From the NCBI GenBank assembly GCA_030527285.1, contig JAUNBC010000001.1, forward strand, positions 68,445 through 132,444: a stretch of DNA of 64,000 nt. Reading direction: 5' to 3'. Positions 11,457 to 21,021 of the stretch are shown piece after piece. Made by a program: the position numbers and the translations under genes. Under the pieces are notes generated by a model that made no database searches, was not told the DNA's origin, and was given only the letters and a program-made list of their open reading frames with translations. Within the stretch, counting starts at the first letter, position 1; each line of letters opens with the position of its first letter. The stretch comes from Bacillota bacterium. GTDB taxonomy: Bacteria > Bacillota > Dehalobacteriia > UBA4068.

Positions 11457-13700
11457 TTGATTAAAAGATACGCGATAAAAGTACATGGTATCGTGCAGGG
11501 CGTGGGCTTTCGCCCTTTCGTCTACGGACAGGCGCAGCGCGCGGCTTTGAGCGGCTGGGTGCTCAATGACGCGAACGGCGTGTCGATCGAGATCGAGGGC
11601 GCGCCCGCCGCTTGCGACGCTTTCATCGCCGCGCTGCGCGAGCATCCGCCCGCCCTGTCGCGGGTGGACGAGGTGATAGTCGCCGAACGGCCGCCGCTGG
11701 GCGAGCAGGGCTTTGAGATACGCCATAGCCGCGCCGGGTTGAAAAGCACGCTGATCTCGCCGGATATGGGTACCTGCGACGATTGTCTGGCCGATATCCG
11801 CGACCCGGCCAACCGCCGCTATCGCTACCCATTCGCCAACTGCACCAATTGCGGGCCGCGCTTCACCATCATCCGCGACCTGCCCTATGATCGCGGGCTG
11901 ACCACGATGTCCGGCTTCGTCATGTGCGAGGCCTGCAACCGCGAATTCATCGACCCGCTGGACCGCCGCTTTCATGCGCAGCCCATCGCCTGCGCCGAAT
12001 GCGGGCCGCGCCTGCGCTTTACTGACGCGCGCGGAGCAGAAATATCCGGCGAGCCGCTGGATCTGGCGGCGCTGGCCTTGAGCGAGGGCAAGCTGCTGGC
12101 GCTCAAGGGTCTGGGCGGCTTTCACCTGCTATGCGATGCGCAAAACGCGGACGCGGTGCAAACGCTGCGTCAGCGCAAGTATCGCTACGACAAGCCGTTT
12201 GCGCTGATGCTGGCCGACAGCGATACGGCGCGGCGCTTTTGTGATATCAGCGCAAAAGAGCAGGCTTTGCTCGAATCGCGCCGCCGCCCGATCGTGCTGC
12301 TGAAAAAAAAGGCCGGCGGCGATTACTTGGCGCCGCAGATCGCGCCGGGCAACGGCCGTCTAGGGGTGATGCTGCCCTATACTCCTTTGCATTATCTGCT
12401 CAGCGAACGGCGTCCGGCGCTGGTAGCCACCTCGGGCAATATCTCCGATGAGCCGATAGTCTATGAGGACGAGCGCGTGTACGAAGTGCTGGGCGCTATT
12501 GCCGACTTTGTGCTCACCCATGACCGCGGCATTTTCCGCCGCATCGACGACAGCGTGCTCATCCATGCCGCCGGCGCGCCGCGGCTGATCCGCCGCGCGC
12601 GCGGCTATGTGCCGGAATCGCGGCATTTGCGCCGCTGCCGCGCCAATATTCTGGCGCTGGGCGGTGAGCAGAAGAATACCTTTACCCTGACGCGCGGCGA
12701 GCAGGCTTTTATCAGCCAGCATATCGGCGATTTGGATAATATTGCCACGCTGGAATCGCTGCGGCGCGAGATCGGCTATTATATCTCGATGTTCGAGGCC
12801 GAGCCGGAGATCATCGCCCATGACCTGCATCCGCGCTATCTGTCCACGCAATTGGCAGCCGAATTTGACGGCGGGCTGCCGCGTGTGGCGGTACAGCATC
12901 ATCATGCGCATCTGGCTTCGGTAATGGCGGAGCACGGCTTGACGGGCGAGCTGCTCGGCTTGATCTATGACGGCTCCGGCTATGGCGAGGACGGCTGTTT
13001 ATGGGGCGGCGAGCTGCTGCTCGGCGATCTTGGCGGCTATCAGCGCCGCGCCCATCTGCTCTATCTGCCGCTGCCCGGCGGCGAGGCGGCGATACGCGCG
13101 CCGTGGCGCGCGGCGATGAGCGCGCTGCATGCGGCTATGCCGCAGGCAGCGGAGCAATTCTCGTGGCCGGAGGCTGATTGGCCGCTGCTGTTGCAGGCGG
13201 CTCGGCGCGGCGTCAATGCGCCGCTGTCCTCGGGCATGGGGCGGCTGTTCGACGCGGCGGCGGTATTGGCGGGAGGCCGCGGCTATGTCAATTACGAGGG
13301 GCAGGCGGCGGTAGAGTTCGAGCAGGCGATAGACGACAGTTGTGACGGCGTGTATCAATGCGCTCTTGCCGGCGATATCATCGACTGGAGGCCGATGGTC
13401 GCGGAATTATGGCGCGACCGGCAGCGCGGCGCGAGCCGGGGGCGGATGGCGGCGCGCTTCCATCGCGGGCTGGTCGAAATGTCGCTGCGGCTATGCCTGC
13501 GTCAGCGCGAGCAAAGCGGGGTCAACGACGTAGCTTTATCCGGCGGCTGCTGGATGAACGTCTATTTACTGGAGCATACGATGGCCGCCTTGCGCGAGCA
13601 GGGCTTCAATGTGTATGCCAACAGCGCCGTACCGGCCAATGACGGGGGTTTGTCCTTCGGTCAGGCGGCGGTTGCGGCCGCAAAAACCACAGCGAGGTGA
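11457..13700 (+). CDS. hypF: Carbamoyltransferase HypF
   Basis: A protein of 747 residues with the four HypF parts in order: acylphosphatase-like (KVHGIVQGVGFRPFVYGQA), two zinc-finger units (CDDCLADI, CTNCGPRFT, CEACNREF, CAECGPRL), a YrdC-like nucleotidyl-transfer domain (LALKGLGGFHLLCDA, VATSGNISDEPI) and a Kae1-like domain (VQHHHAHLASVMAEHG, LIYDGSGYGEDG). It makes the CN ligands of the Fe atom: carbamoyl phosphate plus ATP gives a thiocarboxamide on HypE. The start is probably the TTG at 11457, five bases after hypB, with only a weak ribosome site, which suggests coupling to hypB. Confidence 0.95.
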   Translation: MIKRYAIKVHGIVQGVGFRPFVYGQAQRAALSGWVLNDANGVSIEIEGAPAACDAFIAALREHPPALSRVDEVIVAERPPLGEQGFEIRHSRAGLKSTLISPDMGTCDDCLADIRDPANRRYRYPFANCTNCGPRFTIIRDLPYDRGLTTMSGFVMCEACNREFIDPLDRRFHAQPIACAECGPRLRFTDARGAEISGEPLDLAALALSEGKLLALKGLGGFHLLCDAQNADAVQTLRQRKYRYDKPFALMLADSDTARRFCDISAKEQALLESRRRPIVLLKKKAGGDYLAPQIAPGNGRLGVMLPYTPLHYLLSERRPALVATSGNISDEPIVYEDERVYEVLGAIADFVLTHDRGIFRRIDDSVLIHAAGAPRLIRRARGYVPESRHLRRCRANILALGGEQKNTFTLTRGEQAFISQHIGDLDNIATLESLRREIGYYISMFEAEPEIIAHDLHPRYLSTQLAAEFDGGLPRVAVQHHHAHLASVMAEHGLTGELLGLIYDGSGYGEDGCLWGGELLLGDLGGYQRRAHLLYLPLPGGEAAIRAPWRAAMSALHAAMPQAAEQFSWPEADWPLLLQAARRGVNAPLSSGMGRLFDAAAVLAGGRGYVNYEGQAAVEFEQAIDDSCDGVYQCALAGDIIDWRPMVAELWRDRQRGASRGRMAARFHRGLVEMSLRLCLRQREQSGVNDVALSGGCWMNVYLLEHTMAALREQGFNVYANSAVPANDGGLSFGQAAVAAAKTTAR

Positions 13701-13704
13701 GCAT

Positions 13705-13926
13705 ATGTGTCTGGCGATCGGCGGCACCGTGGTGTCGGTCAATGAGGATATGGCGGTGATAGATTACAACGGCTTGCGCAAACAAGCCTCGACCAGGCTA
13801 TTGCCCGATACGGCGGTCGGCGACGAGGTGCTGGTACATGCCGGTTTCATCATCCAAAAGCTCAATGCTGACGAGGCGGCGGAGCTGGCGGAATTGGATC
13901 GGGAGCTGAGAAGCTATGGCCTATGA
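13705..13926 (+). CDS. hypC: Hydrogenase maturation chaperone HypC
   Basis: A protein of 73 residues that starts MCLAIGGTVVSV. Cys2 is the residue that, with HypD, carries the Fe(CN)2CO unit and holds the large subunit. The usual text is MCLAIPG; here Pro is Gly, a mild departure. AGCGAGGTGAGCAT precedes the ATG four bases after hypF. The stop overlaps the hypD start by 11 bases, in keeping with the HypC-HypD complex. Confidence 0.95.
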   Translation: MCLAIGGTVVSVNEDMAVIDYNGLRKQASTRLLPDTAVGDEVLVHAGFIIQKLNADEAAELAELDRELRSYGL

Positions 13927-15022
13927 GCGCGGGCAAAACGGCGGTACGGATATTTTTGCCGCCTATATACGCCTGATCGGCGGCTTGGCTCAACGGCTGG
14001 ATTATGACGAGCAACGGCCGCTGACGCTGATGGAAGTATGCGGCACGCATACGATGAGCATTTACCGCTGGGGGATCAAGCGGCTGCTGCCGGATAATAT
14101 CCGGCTGATCTCCGGCCCCGGCTGTCCGGTATGCGTCACCCCCGAGCAGACGCTGGCGCAGGCGCTGGCCTTGAGCGAGCGGCCTGAGCTGACCTTGGCC
14201 AGCTTCGGCGATATGCTGCGCGTACCGCTGGGCGGGCGCAGCCTGCTGTCCGCGCGGCAGCAGGGCGCGGATATACGCATCGTGCTGTCGCCGCTCGACG
14301 CTATGCAAATAGCGATCGACGAGCCAGCGCGGCAGGTGGTGTTTTTAGCCGTGGGCTTCGAGACCACCGCGCCCTTGACGGCGGCGGTGCTGGAGCAAGC
14401 GCGTGAGCGGCATATTGACAATTTCAGCGTCATCGCCGCGCATAAGACGATGCCGCCGGTGATACGCGCGTTGTTCAGCGAAGGAACTGCTGTCGACGGC
14501 TTGATATGTCCCGGTCACGTGGCCGCGATCACCGGCGCGCGCGCCTTTGATTTTGTCGCCTCCGAGCTGCATAAGCCGTCGGCGGTGGCGGGTTTCGAGC
14601 CGGCGGATATAGCGAAGGCTATCTATGCGCTGGTCAAGCAGGCGGCGCAGCGGCGCTGCGTCAACGAGAACTGCTACCGACGCGCGGTCAGCGAGGCGGG
14701 CAACGTTCATGCTCAAGCGCTGCTGCGGCGCGTGTTCGAGCCGGCGGCGGCTGAATGGCGCGGCTTGGGCAGCTTTGCTGACAGCGGCTTGACGCTATCC
14801 GCGCCGTACGCGGATTTCGATGCGCTGGCGCGCTTTGCCCCGTCATACGAAACGCCACCGGCGCAAACGGCCTGCCGCTGCGGCGACGTGCTGCGCGGGC
14901 GTATCAGCGCCGGGGATTGCCCGCTGTTCGGCGGCGTATGCACGCCACAGCAGCCGCAAGGCGCGTGCATGGTCTCGGCGGAGGGCGGTTGCGCGGCGGC
15001 CTATAAGTATCGGGAGCGATGA
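13916..15022 (+). CDS. hypD: Hydrogenase maturation Fe-S protein HypD
   Basis: A protein of 368 residues with the conserved motifs MEVCGTHTMSIYR, ISGPGCPVCVTP (redox thiols), VFLAVGFETTAP, ICPGHVAAITG and the C-terminal [4Fe-4S] cysteines (CRCGDVLRG ... DCPLFGGVC ... CMVSAEGGCAA). HypD is the scaffold on which the Fe(CN)2CO moiety is built, with HypC and HypE. It starts inside the end of hypC. Confidence 0.96.
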   Translation: MAYERGQNGGTDIFAAYIRLIGGLAQRLDYDEQRPLTLMEVCGTHTMSIYRWGIKRLLPDNIRLISGPGCPVCVTPEQTLAQALALSERPELTLASFGDMLRVPLGGRSLLSARQQGADIRIVLSPLDAMQIAIDEPARQVVFLAVGFETTAPLTAAVLEQARERHIDNFSVIAAHKTMPPVIRALFSEGTAVDGLICPGHVAAITGARAFDFVASELHKPSAVAGFEPADIAKAIYALVKQAAQRRCVNENCYRRAVSEAGNVHAQALLRRVFEPAAAEWRGLGSFADSGLTLSAPYADFDALARFAPSYETPPAQTACRCGDVLRGRISAGDCPLFGGVCTPQQPQGACMVSAEGGCAAAYKYRER

Positions 15023-16045
15023 ATGTCTATGATAAATGTCAATGACCAAACTGTCATCTTGGAGCACGGCAGCGGCGGCAAGCTCTATCATCAGCTGATA
15101 GAGCAGGTATTCATGCCGGCGTTTGGCAACAGGTATCTGGACGGCACGCAGGACGCCGCCGTATGCGAGGGCGATGGCGGGCCGCTGGCTCTGACCACCG
15201 ACAGCTTCGTCGTGCAGCCGCGCTTTTTCTGCGGCGGCGATATCGGGCGGCTGGCCGTATGCGGCACCGTCAATGATATAGTTACCAGCGGCGCGGAACC
15301 TAAATATCTGACGCTGGGCATGATCCTGGAGCATGGTCTGCCGCTCGCGCAGTTGCGCCGTATTTGCGAGTCGATAGCGACGGCGGCCACGGAGGCCGGC
15401 GTATATATCGTTAGCGGCGATACCAAGGTGGTGGAGGCCGGCGCTTGCGACGGAATATTCATCAATACCGCCGGCTGCGGCCTGTTCGGCGGCAGACGGC
15501 CGTTAGCGGGAAAAGTGCAGGCAGGGGATAGTATCATTTGCACCGGCAGCCTTGGCGATCATGGCTTGGCGCTGTTAGCGGCGCGCGAGGAGCTGGGCTT
15601 TGACCCGCCGCTGACTTCCGACGTAGCGCCGCTCAACGGCCTGATACGCCGGCTGGAGCCGCTGTATGACGCCATCCACGCGCTACGCGATCCGACGCGC
15701 GGCGGCGCGGCGGCTACGCTCAATGAATGGGCGGAAGCTGCGCAGTTGGCGATATGCTTGGACGAGAGCAGCATTCCGGTGCGGCCGCAGACCGGCGCGG
15801 CAGCGCAGCTGCTGGGCATGGATCTGCTCTATGCGGCCAATGAAGGCAAAATGCTGATCGCCCTCGCGCCGGAGGCCGCAGAGCAGGCGCTGGAGTTGCT
15901 GCATGGGCATCCGCTGGGGCGCATGGCGGCGCTGATCGGTACGGTGTCCGAGCAGCCGCGCGGCCGTGTATGGGCGGAGAACGCTTATGGCGGCCAACGG
16001 ATAATCGACCCGCCGGCGGGGCTGCAATTACCGCGTATCTGTTAA
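15023..16045 (+). CDS. hypE: Hydrogenase maturation protein HypE
   Basis: A protein of 340 residues. ATP-binding motifs include EHGSGGKLYHQLIEQ, TTDSFVVQP and CGTVNDIVTSGAEP, plus the DPTRGGAAATLNEWA segment. The chain ends in PRIC; this terminal Cys is carbamoylated by HypF and then dehydrated to thiocyanate, the CN donor. The motif is exactly conserved here, so the protein should be active. It starts directly at the end of hypD and closes the hyp operon. No clear terminator separates it from the hydrogenase operon, which has its own promoter. Confidence 0.96.
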   Translation: MSMINVNDQTVILEHGSGGKLYHQLIEQVFMPAFGNRYLDGTQDAAVCEGDGGPLALTTDSFVVQPRFFCGGDIGRLAVCGTVNDIVTSGAEPKYLTLGMILEHGLPLAQLRRICESIATAATEAGVYIVSGDTKVVEAGACDGIFINTAGCGLFGGRRPLAGKVQAGDSIICTGSLGDHGLALLAAREELGFDPPLTSDVAPLNGLIRRLEPLYDAIHALRDPTRGGAAATLNEWAEAAQLAICLDESSIPVRPQTGAAAQLLGMDLLYAANEGKMLIALAPEAAEQALELLHGHPLGRMAALIGTVSEQPRGRVWAENAYGGQRIIDPPAGLQLPRIC

Positions 16046-16137
16046 CATGGAGCGTCGGCAGATCGCGCCATTGCTTGCAAACACAAATATTCTGAACTTT
16101 CGTAAGAGTTAAATTGCTGATAAATAGTATAATGCGG

Positions 16138-16166
16138 TTGAAAAAAAGTATCGAATAATGTATACT
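16138..16166 (+). promoter_or_regulatory. Sigma-A type promoter of the hydrogenase operon
   Basis: TTGAAA at 16138-16143 and TATACT at 16161-16166 are separated by 17 bases. The element sits in an AT-rich gap of 169 bases between hypE and the first hydrogenase gene, 48 bases before its start codon. The rest of the gap shows a second TATAAT at 16128-16133 without a convincing -35. Confidence 0.7.
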
Positions 16167-16214
16167 AAATTACAATGGTTTATTCTTTTATAATAATTTT
16201 AAGGAGATAATTGA

Positions 16215-17639
16215 ATGGAGGGTCAAGTGTTTCTGCTGGCTTGTATTTTCACGCCTTTGCTTGGCGCTTTTTTGCTGCCGCTCATCGGCCGCTTTAACGT
16301 CATGGCGCGCAATATCTGCGCTCTGGGTTTTGTGATAATCGCCTTCTTAGCCGCCGCCTTTCTTTTACCGCGAGCCATGAGCGGGGATCCGCTGCTCATC
16401 TATATGGAGCTGCCTTTGGGGTTGAGCGTCGGCTTCCTTGCGGACGGCCTGGCGGTGTTTATGGCCATGACCTCCTCTTTGGTGGCGTCGGTGATCGTTC
16501 TGTACTCCTTTGGTTATATCGAGCATTACGATAATCAAAACGAATACTACCTGATGGTGGTACTGTTTATCGGCGCGATGATGGGTCTGGTGTTTTCTAC
16601 CAATCTGATCTGCATCTACACCTTTTGGGAGATCTCGGCGATCTGCTGCTGGCGTTTGATCGGCTTCTACCGCGATAAGGATATTATCCGCCGCGCGGAC
16701 AAGGCTTTTTTGATGACGGTGGGCGGCGCGCTGCTGATGCTGGTCGGCTTTATCGCTATTTATATCCAAAGCGGCACCTTCGATCTGTTAGAGCTGAAGG
16801 GCACGAGCATGAGCAACTGGGTGATGGTGCTGGTGCTGTTCGGCATCCTCTCCAAGTCGGCGACGCTGCCGCTGCATACATGGCTGCCTGACGCGGGCGT
16901 TGCTCCGTCGCCGGTCACCTCGCTGCTGCACGCGGCGGTGCTGGTGAAGATCGGCGTTTATGTGTTTGCCCGCTTATTCCTCGTCAACTTCGAGTTGGAC
17001 GTGGTCTGGCAGACGGCGGTACCGATCATCGCCGCTGTGTCGGCGCTGGTCTCGGCCGGCGCGGCGCTGGTAGAGAACGACATCAAGCGGATCATCGCCT
17101 ATTCGACGATCAGCCAGCTGGCCTTTATCTTCCTTGGCCTGTCTTGCGGCAATATGGTCGGCGCGGCCGGCGGGCTGCTGTATATACTGATGCATTCGCT
17201 GGCCAAGGGCGGCTTGTTTCTCTGTGCCGGCGTGGTCGAACATAGCCTGCATACCAAGGATATACGGCAGATGGGCGGGCTGTCCAAATGCCTGCCGGTC
17301 ACCTGCGTGGCCTTTGCGCTATGCGCTTTCTCGGTCATGGGCATACCGCCTTTCGGCGGGTTCTTCTCCAAGTATATGGTGATCAACGGCGCTTGGGAAT
17401 TGGATCCGTGGATCGCCGGCGTATTTATCTTCGGCGCGGTGCTGACGGTGGTATATCTGCTGCGCGTCTTCGTCAAGGTATTTTTCGGCCCGGTCAGCCA
17501 TCCCGATATTCGCGAGGGCTCATGGGAAATGGTATTCTCCGTGGCGCTGCTGGGCGTGCTGTCGCTGGCGTTCGGCATTTTCATCAATCTGCCGTCCAAG
17601 CTGGTCAGCTTCATTATCGAGTCCATAGGGAGGTGGTAA
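16215..17639 (+). CDS. Hydrogenase membrane subunit, antiporter-like (NuoM/HyfB/MrpD family)
   Basis: A protein of 474 residues with about 14 hydrophobic helices. It carries the proton-channel motifs of the Mrp/complex I family: the Glu in YTFWEISAICCW, the Lys in FGILSKSATLPLHTWLPDAGVAPSPVTSLLHAAVLVKIGVYV, and the ENDIKRIIAYSTISQLA helix. It should form one of three ion-pumping modules of the membrane arm. TTAAGGAGATAATTG precedes the ATG. It is the first gene of a 12-gene operon for a complex I-like [NiFe] hydrogenase. Confidence 0.9.
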   Translation: MEGQVFLLACIFTPLLGAFLLPLIGRFNVMARNICALGFVIIAFLAAAFLLPRAMSGDPLLIYMELPLGLSVGFLADGLAVFMAMTSSLVASVIVLYSFGYIEHYDNQNEYYLMVVLFIGAMMGLVFSTNLICIYTFWEISAICCWRLIGFYRDKDIIRRADKAFLMTVGGALLMLVGFIAIYIQSGTFDLLELKGTSMSNWVMVLVLFGILSKSATLPLHTWLPDAGVAPSPVTSLLHAAVLVKIGVYVFARLFLVNFELDVVWQTAVPIIAAVSALVSAGAALVENDIKRIIAYSTISQLAFIFLGLSCGNMVGAAGGLLYILMHSLAKGGLFLCAGVVEHSLHTKDIRQMGGLSKCLPVTCVAFALCAFSVMGIPPFGGFFSKYMVINGAWELDPWIAGVFIFGAVLTVVYLLRVFVKVFFGPVSHPDIREGSWEMVFSVALLGVLSLAFGIFINLPSKLVSFIIESIGRW

Positions 17640-17640
17640 G

Positions 17641-19524
17641 ATGGGAGTCTTAAGTGATTTTATCAACATGGGCAACGGTAATAATCTGCTCTATACCATG
17701 ATCTTACTGCCGGCGCTGTTGGCGGGGCTGATACTGGCCGTGCCGCGGCTCAATTACCGTTTGCGCTCGATGATCTTCATGGCCGCCGTATCGCTGAATA
17801 TGCTGTTTGCGCTCGGCGTTTTCTTCGGCGGCGATATGACGATGCTCATCCCGTGGGCGGGCTTTGGCGTCAACTTGGCGCTGCGCGTCTACGATTTCTC
17901 GGCGTTGATCGTGCTGGCGGTGGCCGTGTTCGCGCTGTTGGTGGGCATGTATTCGGTATCTTTCCTGCGCAGCAAGGATTATAGCGGGCGTTTCTTCTTC
18001 TATTATCTGGTCACGGTGGCGCTGGTCAACGGCGCGGTGCTGGCCAATAACATCGTAGTGATGCTGTTCTTCTGGGAGGGGCTGCTGGTCACCCTGTTCG
18101 GTATCATCATCATCGGCAATCGCGAAAAGCCCAAGGCGGCGCTCAAGGCGCTGGTGCTGAACGGCATCGGCGACCTGCTGCTGATGCTCGGCGTTATCAT
18201 TACCGCCACCTCCGCCGGTACGATGATGATGGACGGTATCAGCGATCTGCCGATCGAGGGCGTGGGCATACTCGGCTTCGTCTGCATGATGCTCGGCGCA
18301 GCCGGTAAAGCCGGCTCGATGCCCTTCCATAGCTGGATACCTGAGGCGGCGACGGTTGCGCCGATGCCGTTCATGGCGATATTGCCGGCGGCGCTGGAGA
18401 AGATGCTCGGTATTTATTTACTGGCGCGTATCGCTCTCGATTTCTATCAGCTGCAGCCGGGCACGCCGTTTTCGCTGCTGGTAATGATCATCGGCGCGGT
18501 GACTATCGTGCTGGCCGTGGCGATGGCTCTGATACAAAAGGATATGAAGAAGCTGCTCTCCTATCATGCGATCAGTCAGGTCGGCTACATGATACTGGGT
18601 ATCGGTACGGCGCTGCCGGTTGGCGTGGTCGGCGGCCTCTTCCATATGATAAATCACGTTATCTACAAATGCTGCCTGTTCCTCACCGCCGGTTCGATAG
18701 AGAAGCAGACCGGAAGCACCGATCTGCGCAAGGTCGGCGGCCTGGGCAAGCTGATGCCGGCGACCACGGTATGCTTCATCATTGCGGCCTGCGCTATCTC
18801 CGGCGTGCCGCCGTTCAACGGCTTCTTCTCCAAGGAGCTGGTATTCGACGCGGCTTTGGAATCGGGCATTGTCTACTATATCGCCGCCGTGCTCGGCGCT
18901 TTCCTCACCGCGGCCTCCTTCCTCAAGCTCGGCCACGCCGCCTTCTTTGGCAAGACCAAGCTGCCGGAGGGCGTGAGCGAGGATAAGGTCAAGGAGAATT
19001 CCGGCGCGATGGTGACGCCGATGCTCATTCTGGCCGGGTTGTGCATATTCTTCGGCGTTTACAACGCCGTGCCGCTGGGACAAATACAGCCGCTGCTCGG
19101 CGAGGCGCTGGGCGGGCACGATTATGCCGGCTGGCCGCATTCGCTGACGCTGGTCGTGATCTCGGTGGCGGTGCTGTTGCTGGCGGCGGTCAATCATCTG
19201 ATCGGTTACCGTCTGACCGGCGAGGGGCTGAAGGCCGTCGATCATATACATTACGCGCCGGGTCTGCATAGCGTTTACAATGCCGCCGAACGCCATTATT
19301 TTGACCCCTATGATATCGTGATGCTGCTGATCAACGCCTTTGCCTGGCTCAGCTACGGCATTGACCGCGCGATCAACTGGATCTATGACGCGGCGTTCGT
19401 CAACGTCGTCAATTATGTTTCCGACGCCGCCAAGAGGATAAACGACGGTCATTCGTCCACTTATATGAAGTGGTCGTTTTTCGGCGTCGCTTTTATCGTC
19501 TTTCTGTTTATTATTCTGGTATAA
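17641..19524 (+). CDS. Hydrogenase membrane subunit, NuoL-like antiporter module
   Basis: A protein of 627 residues, the longest of the three antiporter-like subunits. The core motifs are MLFFWEGLLVTLFG (key Glu), LGAAGKAGSMPFHSWIPEAATVAPMPFMAILPAA (key Lys) and IQKDMKKLLSYHAISQVGYM. The extra C-terminal 130 residues contain a long amphipathic stretch and end with a terminal membrane helix (KWSFFGVAFIVFLFIILV), as in NuoL, whose lateral helix braces the membrane arm. In this subfamily Val-Ala-Pro-Met-Pro replaces the Ala-Pro-Thr-Pro-Val loop. It starts one base after the preceding stop behind GGGAGGTGGTAAG. Confidence 0.9.
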   Translation: MGVLSDFINMGNGNNLLYTMILLPALLAGLILAVPRLNYRLRSMIFMAAVSLNMLFALGVFFGGDMTMLIPWAGFGVNLALRVYDFSALIVLAVAVFALLVGMYSVSFLRSKDYSGRFFFYYLVTVALVNGAVLANNIVVMLFFWEGLLVTLFGIIIIGNREKPKAALKALVLNGIGDLLLMLGVIITATSAGTMMMDGISDLPIEGVGILGFVCMMLGAAGKAGSMPFHSWIPEAATVAPMPFMAILPAALEKMLGIYLLARIALDFYQLQPGTPFSLLVMIIGAVTIVLAVAMALIQKDMKKLLSYHAISQVGYMILGIGTALPVGVVGGLFHMINHVIYKCCLFLTAGSIEKQTGSTDLRKVGGLGKLMPATTVCFIIAACAISGVPPFNGFFSKELVFDAALESGIVYYIAAVLGAFLTAASFLKLGHAAFFGKTKLPEGVSEDKVKENSGAMVTPMLILAGLCIFFGVYNAVPLGQIQPLLGEALGGHDYAGWPHSLTLVVISVAVLLLAAVNHLIGYRLTGEGLKAVDHIHYAPGLHSVYNAAERHYFDPYDIVMLLINAFAWLSYGIDRAINWIYDAAFVNVVNYVSDAAKRINDGHSSTYMKWSFFGVAFIVFLFIILV

Positions 19525-19538
19525 GGAGGGGTGAGTAA

Positions 19539-21008
19539 ATGTCTGCATCAATGTATTTGATCTATTCTTTTTTGGGCTTGCCCCTGATCATCGTTCTAGC
19601 GCTGACGCTGGCGGCAAAAAAGCCGGCCGACCGTCTGTGCATCTATGCCGGATATTTGGCGGCGATCGTGCAAATGATAGCGGCAGCGGCGATTTTCGCG
19701 GCGCTGCTTGCGGCCGGAGTTGAATCGCTGACCTTCTCCCAGTTTTGGGATATGAGCGTCAGCGACAGCGCGGCGTATCTGTCATTAGACGCATTCTCGC
19801 TGGTAGCGATCTTCTGCGTCGGCCTGGTATCGCTGGTCTCGCTGATCACCGCACAATCGACGATGGGCGAGAAAAAGCTCAATTTTACCAATGTGCTGAT
19901 GATGCTGATGCTGGGTATGAACGGCATCGCTATGGCGGCCGATCTGTTTACCTTGTACGTATTCCTTGAGGTCACCGGCATCACTTCCTTCGTGCTGATC
20001 GCGATTTTCCATGATATCCGCGGCTTGGAGGGCTCGTTCAAGTATCTGGTGATGAGCGCCATCGCCTCGGCTTTTATCCTTGCCGGCCTGGCCTTCCTGT
20101 TCATGGAATTCGGCGGGCTCGGCTTTGATACCGTCGCCGCTGCGATCGGCGCCTGGCAGGAAGCGGCTAATCCCACGCTGCTGATCGTCGCTTTTGTATT
20201 GCTCGCCAGCGGCTTCCTGATCAAGTCCGGTATCGCGCCCTTCCATGGCTGGCTGCCCGACGCTTATCAAAGCGCGCCGGACGCCGTGTCGGTGGTCCTG
20301 GGCGGTATCGTCACCAAGATGGCCGGCACCTATGCGCTGATCAGGCTGCTGTCGGAGCTGCTGACCGACATCGCCCCGCTGACGCAGGCCTGCGTCATAC
20401 TGGCGCTGGGCTCGATATTGTTCGGCGCGGTGGCGGCGGTGCGGCAAAGCGATTTCAAGCGCATACTCGCCTATTCGTCTATCAGTCAGATCGGCTATAT
20501 ATTGCTGGGCGCGGTTTGCGCCTCGCCGCTCGGTTATATCGGCGCGATACTGCATTTCTTCAATCACGCTACCTTCAAGACCACTTTATTCGTCAACGCG
20601 GCGGCGGTGCATGAGCAAACCGGCACCACCGATATCGAGGAGCTGGGCGGGCTGCAAAAGCAAATGCCAGTCACCGGCGTGACCTCGGTGATCGCTTTCC
20701 TTTCCACGGCCGGCATACCGCCATTGGCCGGCTTCTGGAGCAAGCTGATCATCATTATCGCCGCCTGGCAGGCGCTGGGAGCCTTTGCCGGCGCGCTGGC
20801 TTTGTTCGCCAGCATCTTCACCGCGGCCTATTTCCTGCGTTTGCAGAGCAAGGTGTTCTTCGGCCTGCTGCGCGAGGGTCTGGAGGAGGTCAGGGAGGCG
20901 GTTCTGGGGCTGAAGATAGCCGAGATACTCCTGACCGCGATCACTGTCGGTTTTGGTATTGCTTTCCCATTGGCGCTGCGCTTTATGCAGGCTCAGGGTT
21001 GGCTGTAA
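19539..21008 (+). CDS. Hydrogenase membrane subunit, antiporter-like (NuoN/HyfF/MrpD family)
   Basis: A protein of 489 residues and the third antiporter module. Key features are LYVFLEVTGITSFVLIA (Glu), SGFLIKSGIAPFHGWLPDAYQSAPDAVSVVLGGIVTKMAGTYAL (Lys residues) and RQSDFKRILAYSSISQIGYI. ATAAGGAGGGGTGAGTAA precedes the ATG. Three such modules, as in respiratory complex I, imply a longer membrane arm than in six-subunit Ech hydrogenases, which have one. Confidence 0.9.
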   Translation: MSASMYLIYSFLGLPLIIVLALTLAAKKPADRLCIYAGYLAAIVQMIAAAAIFAALLAAGVESLTFSQFWDMSVSDSAAYLSLDAFSLVAIFCVGLVSLVSLITAQSTMGEKKLNFTNVLMMLMLGMNGIAMAADLFTLYVFLEVTGITSFVLIAIFHDIRGLEGSFKYLVMSAIASAFILAGLAFLFMEFGGLGFDTVAAAIGAWQEAANPTLLIVAFVLLASGFLIKSGIAPFHGWLPDAYQSAPDAVSVVLGGIVTKMAGTYALIRLLSELLTDIAPLTQACVILALGSILFGAVAAVRQSDFKRILAYSSISQIGYILLGAVCASPLGYIGAILHFFNHATFKTTLFVNAAAVHEQTGTTDIEELGGLQKQMPVTGVTSVIAFLSTAGIPPLAGFWSKLIIIIAAWQALGAFAGALALFASIFTAAYFLRLQSKVFFGLLREGLEEVREAVLGLKIAEILLTAITVGFGIAFPLALRFMQAQGWL

Positions 21009-21021
21009 GGAGGCGGGGGAG

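Noticed and set aside
18418-19551. Open frame of 377 codons antisense to the NuoL-like gene, and similar ones at 43828-44937 and 54145-55497
   Set aside because: The translations are rich in His, Arg, Gln and Asp with no domain, as expected from reversed membrane-protein or GC-rich codons.
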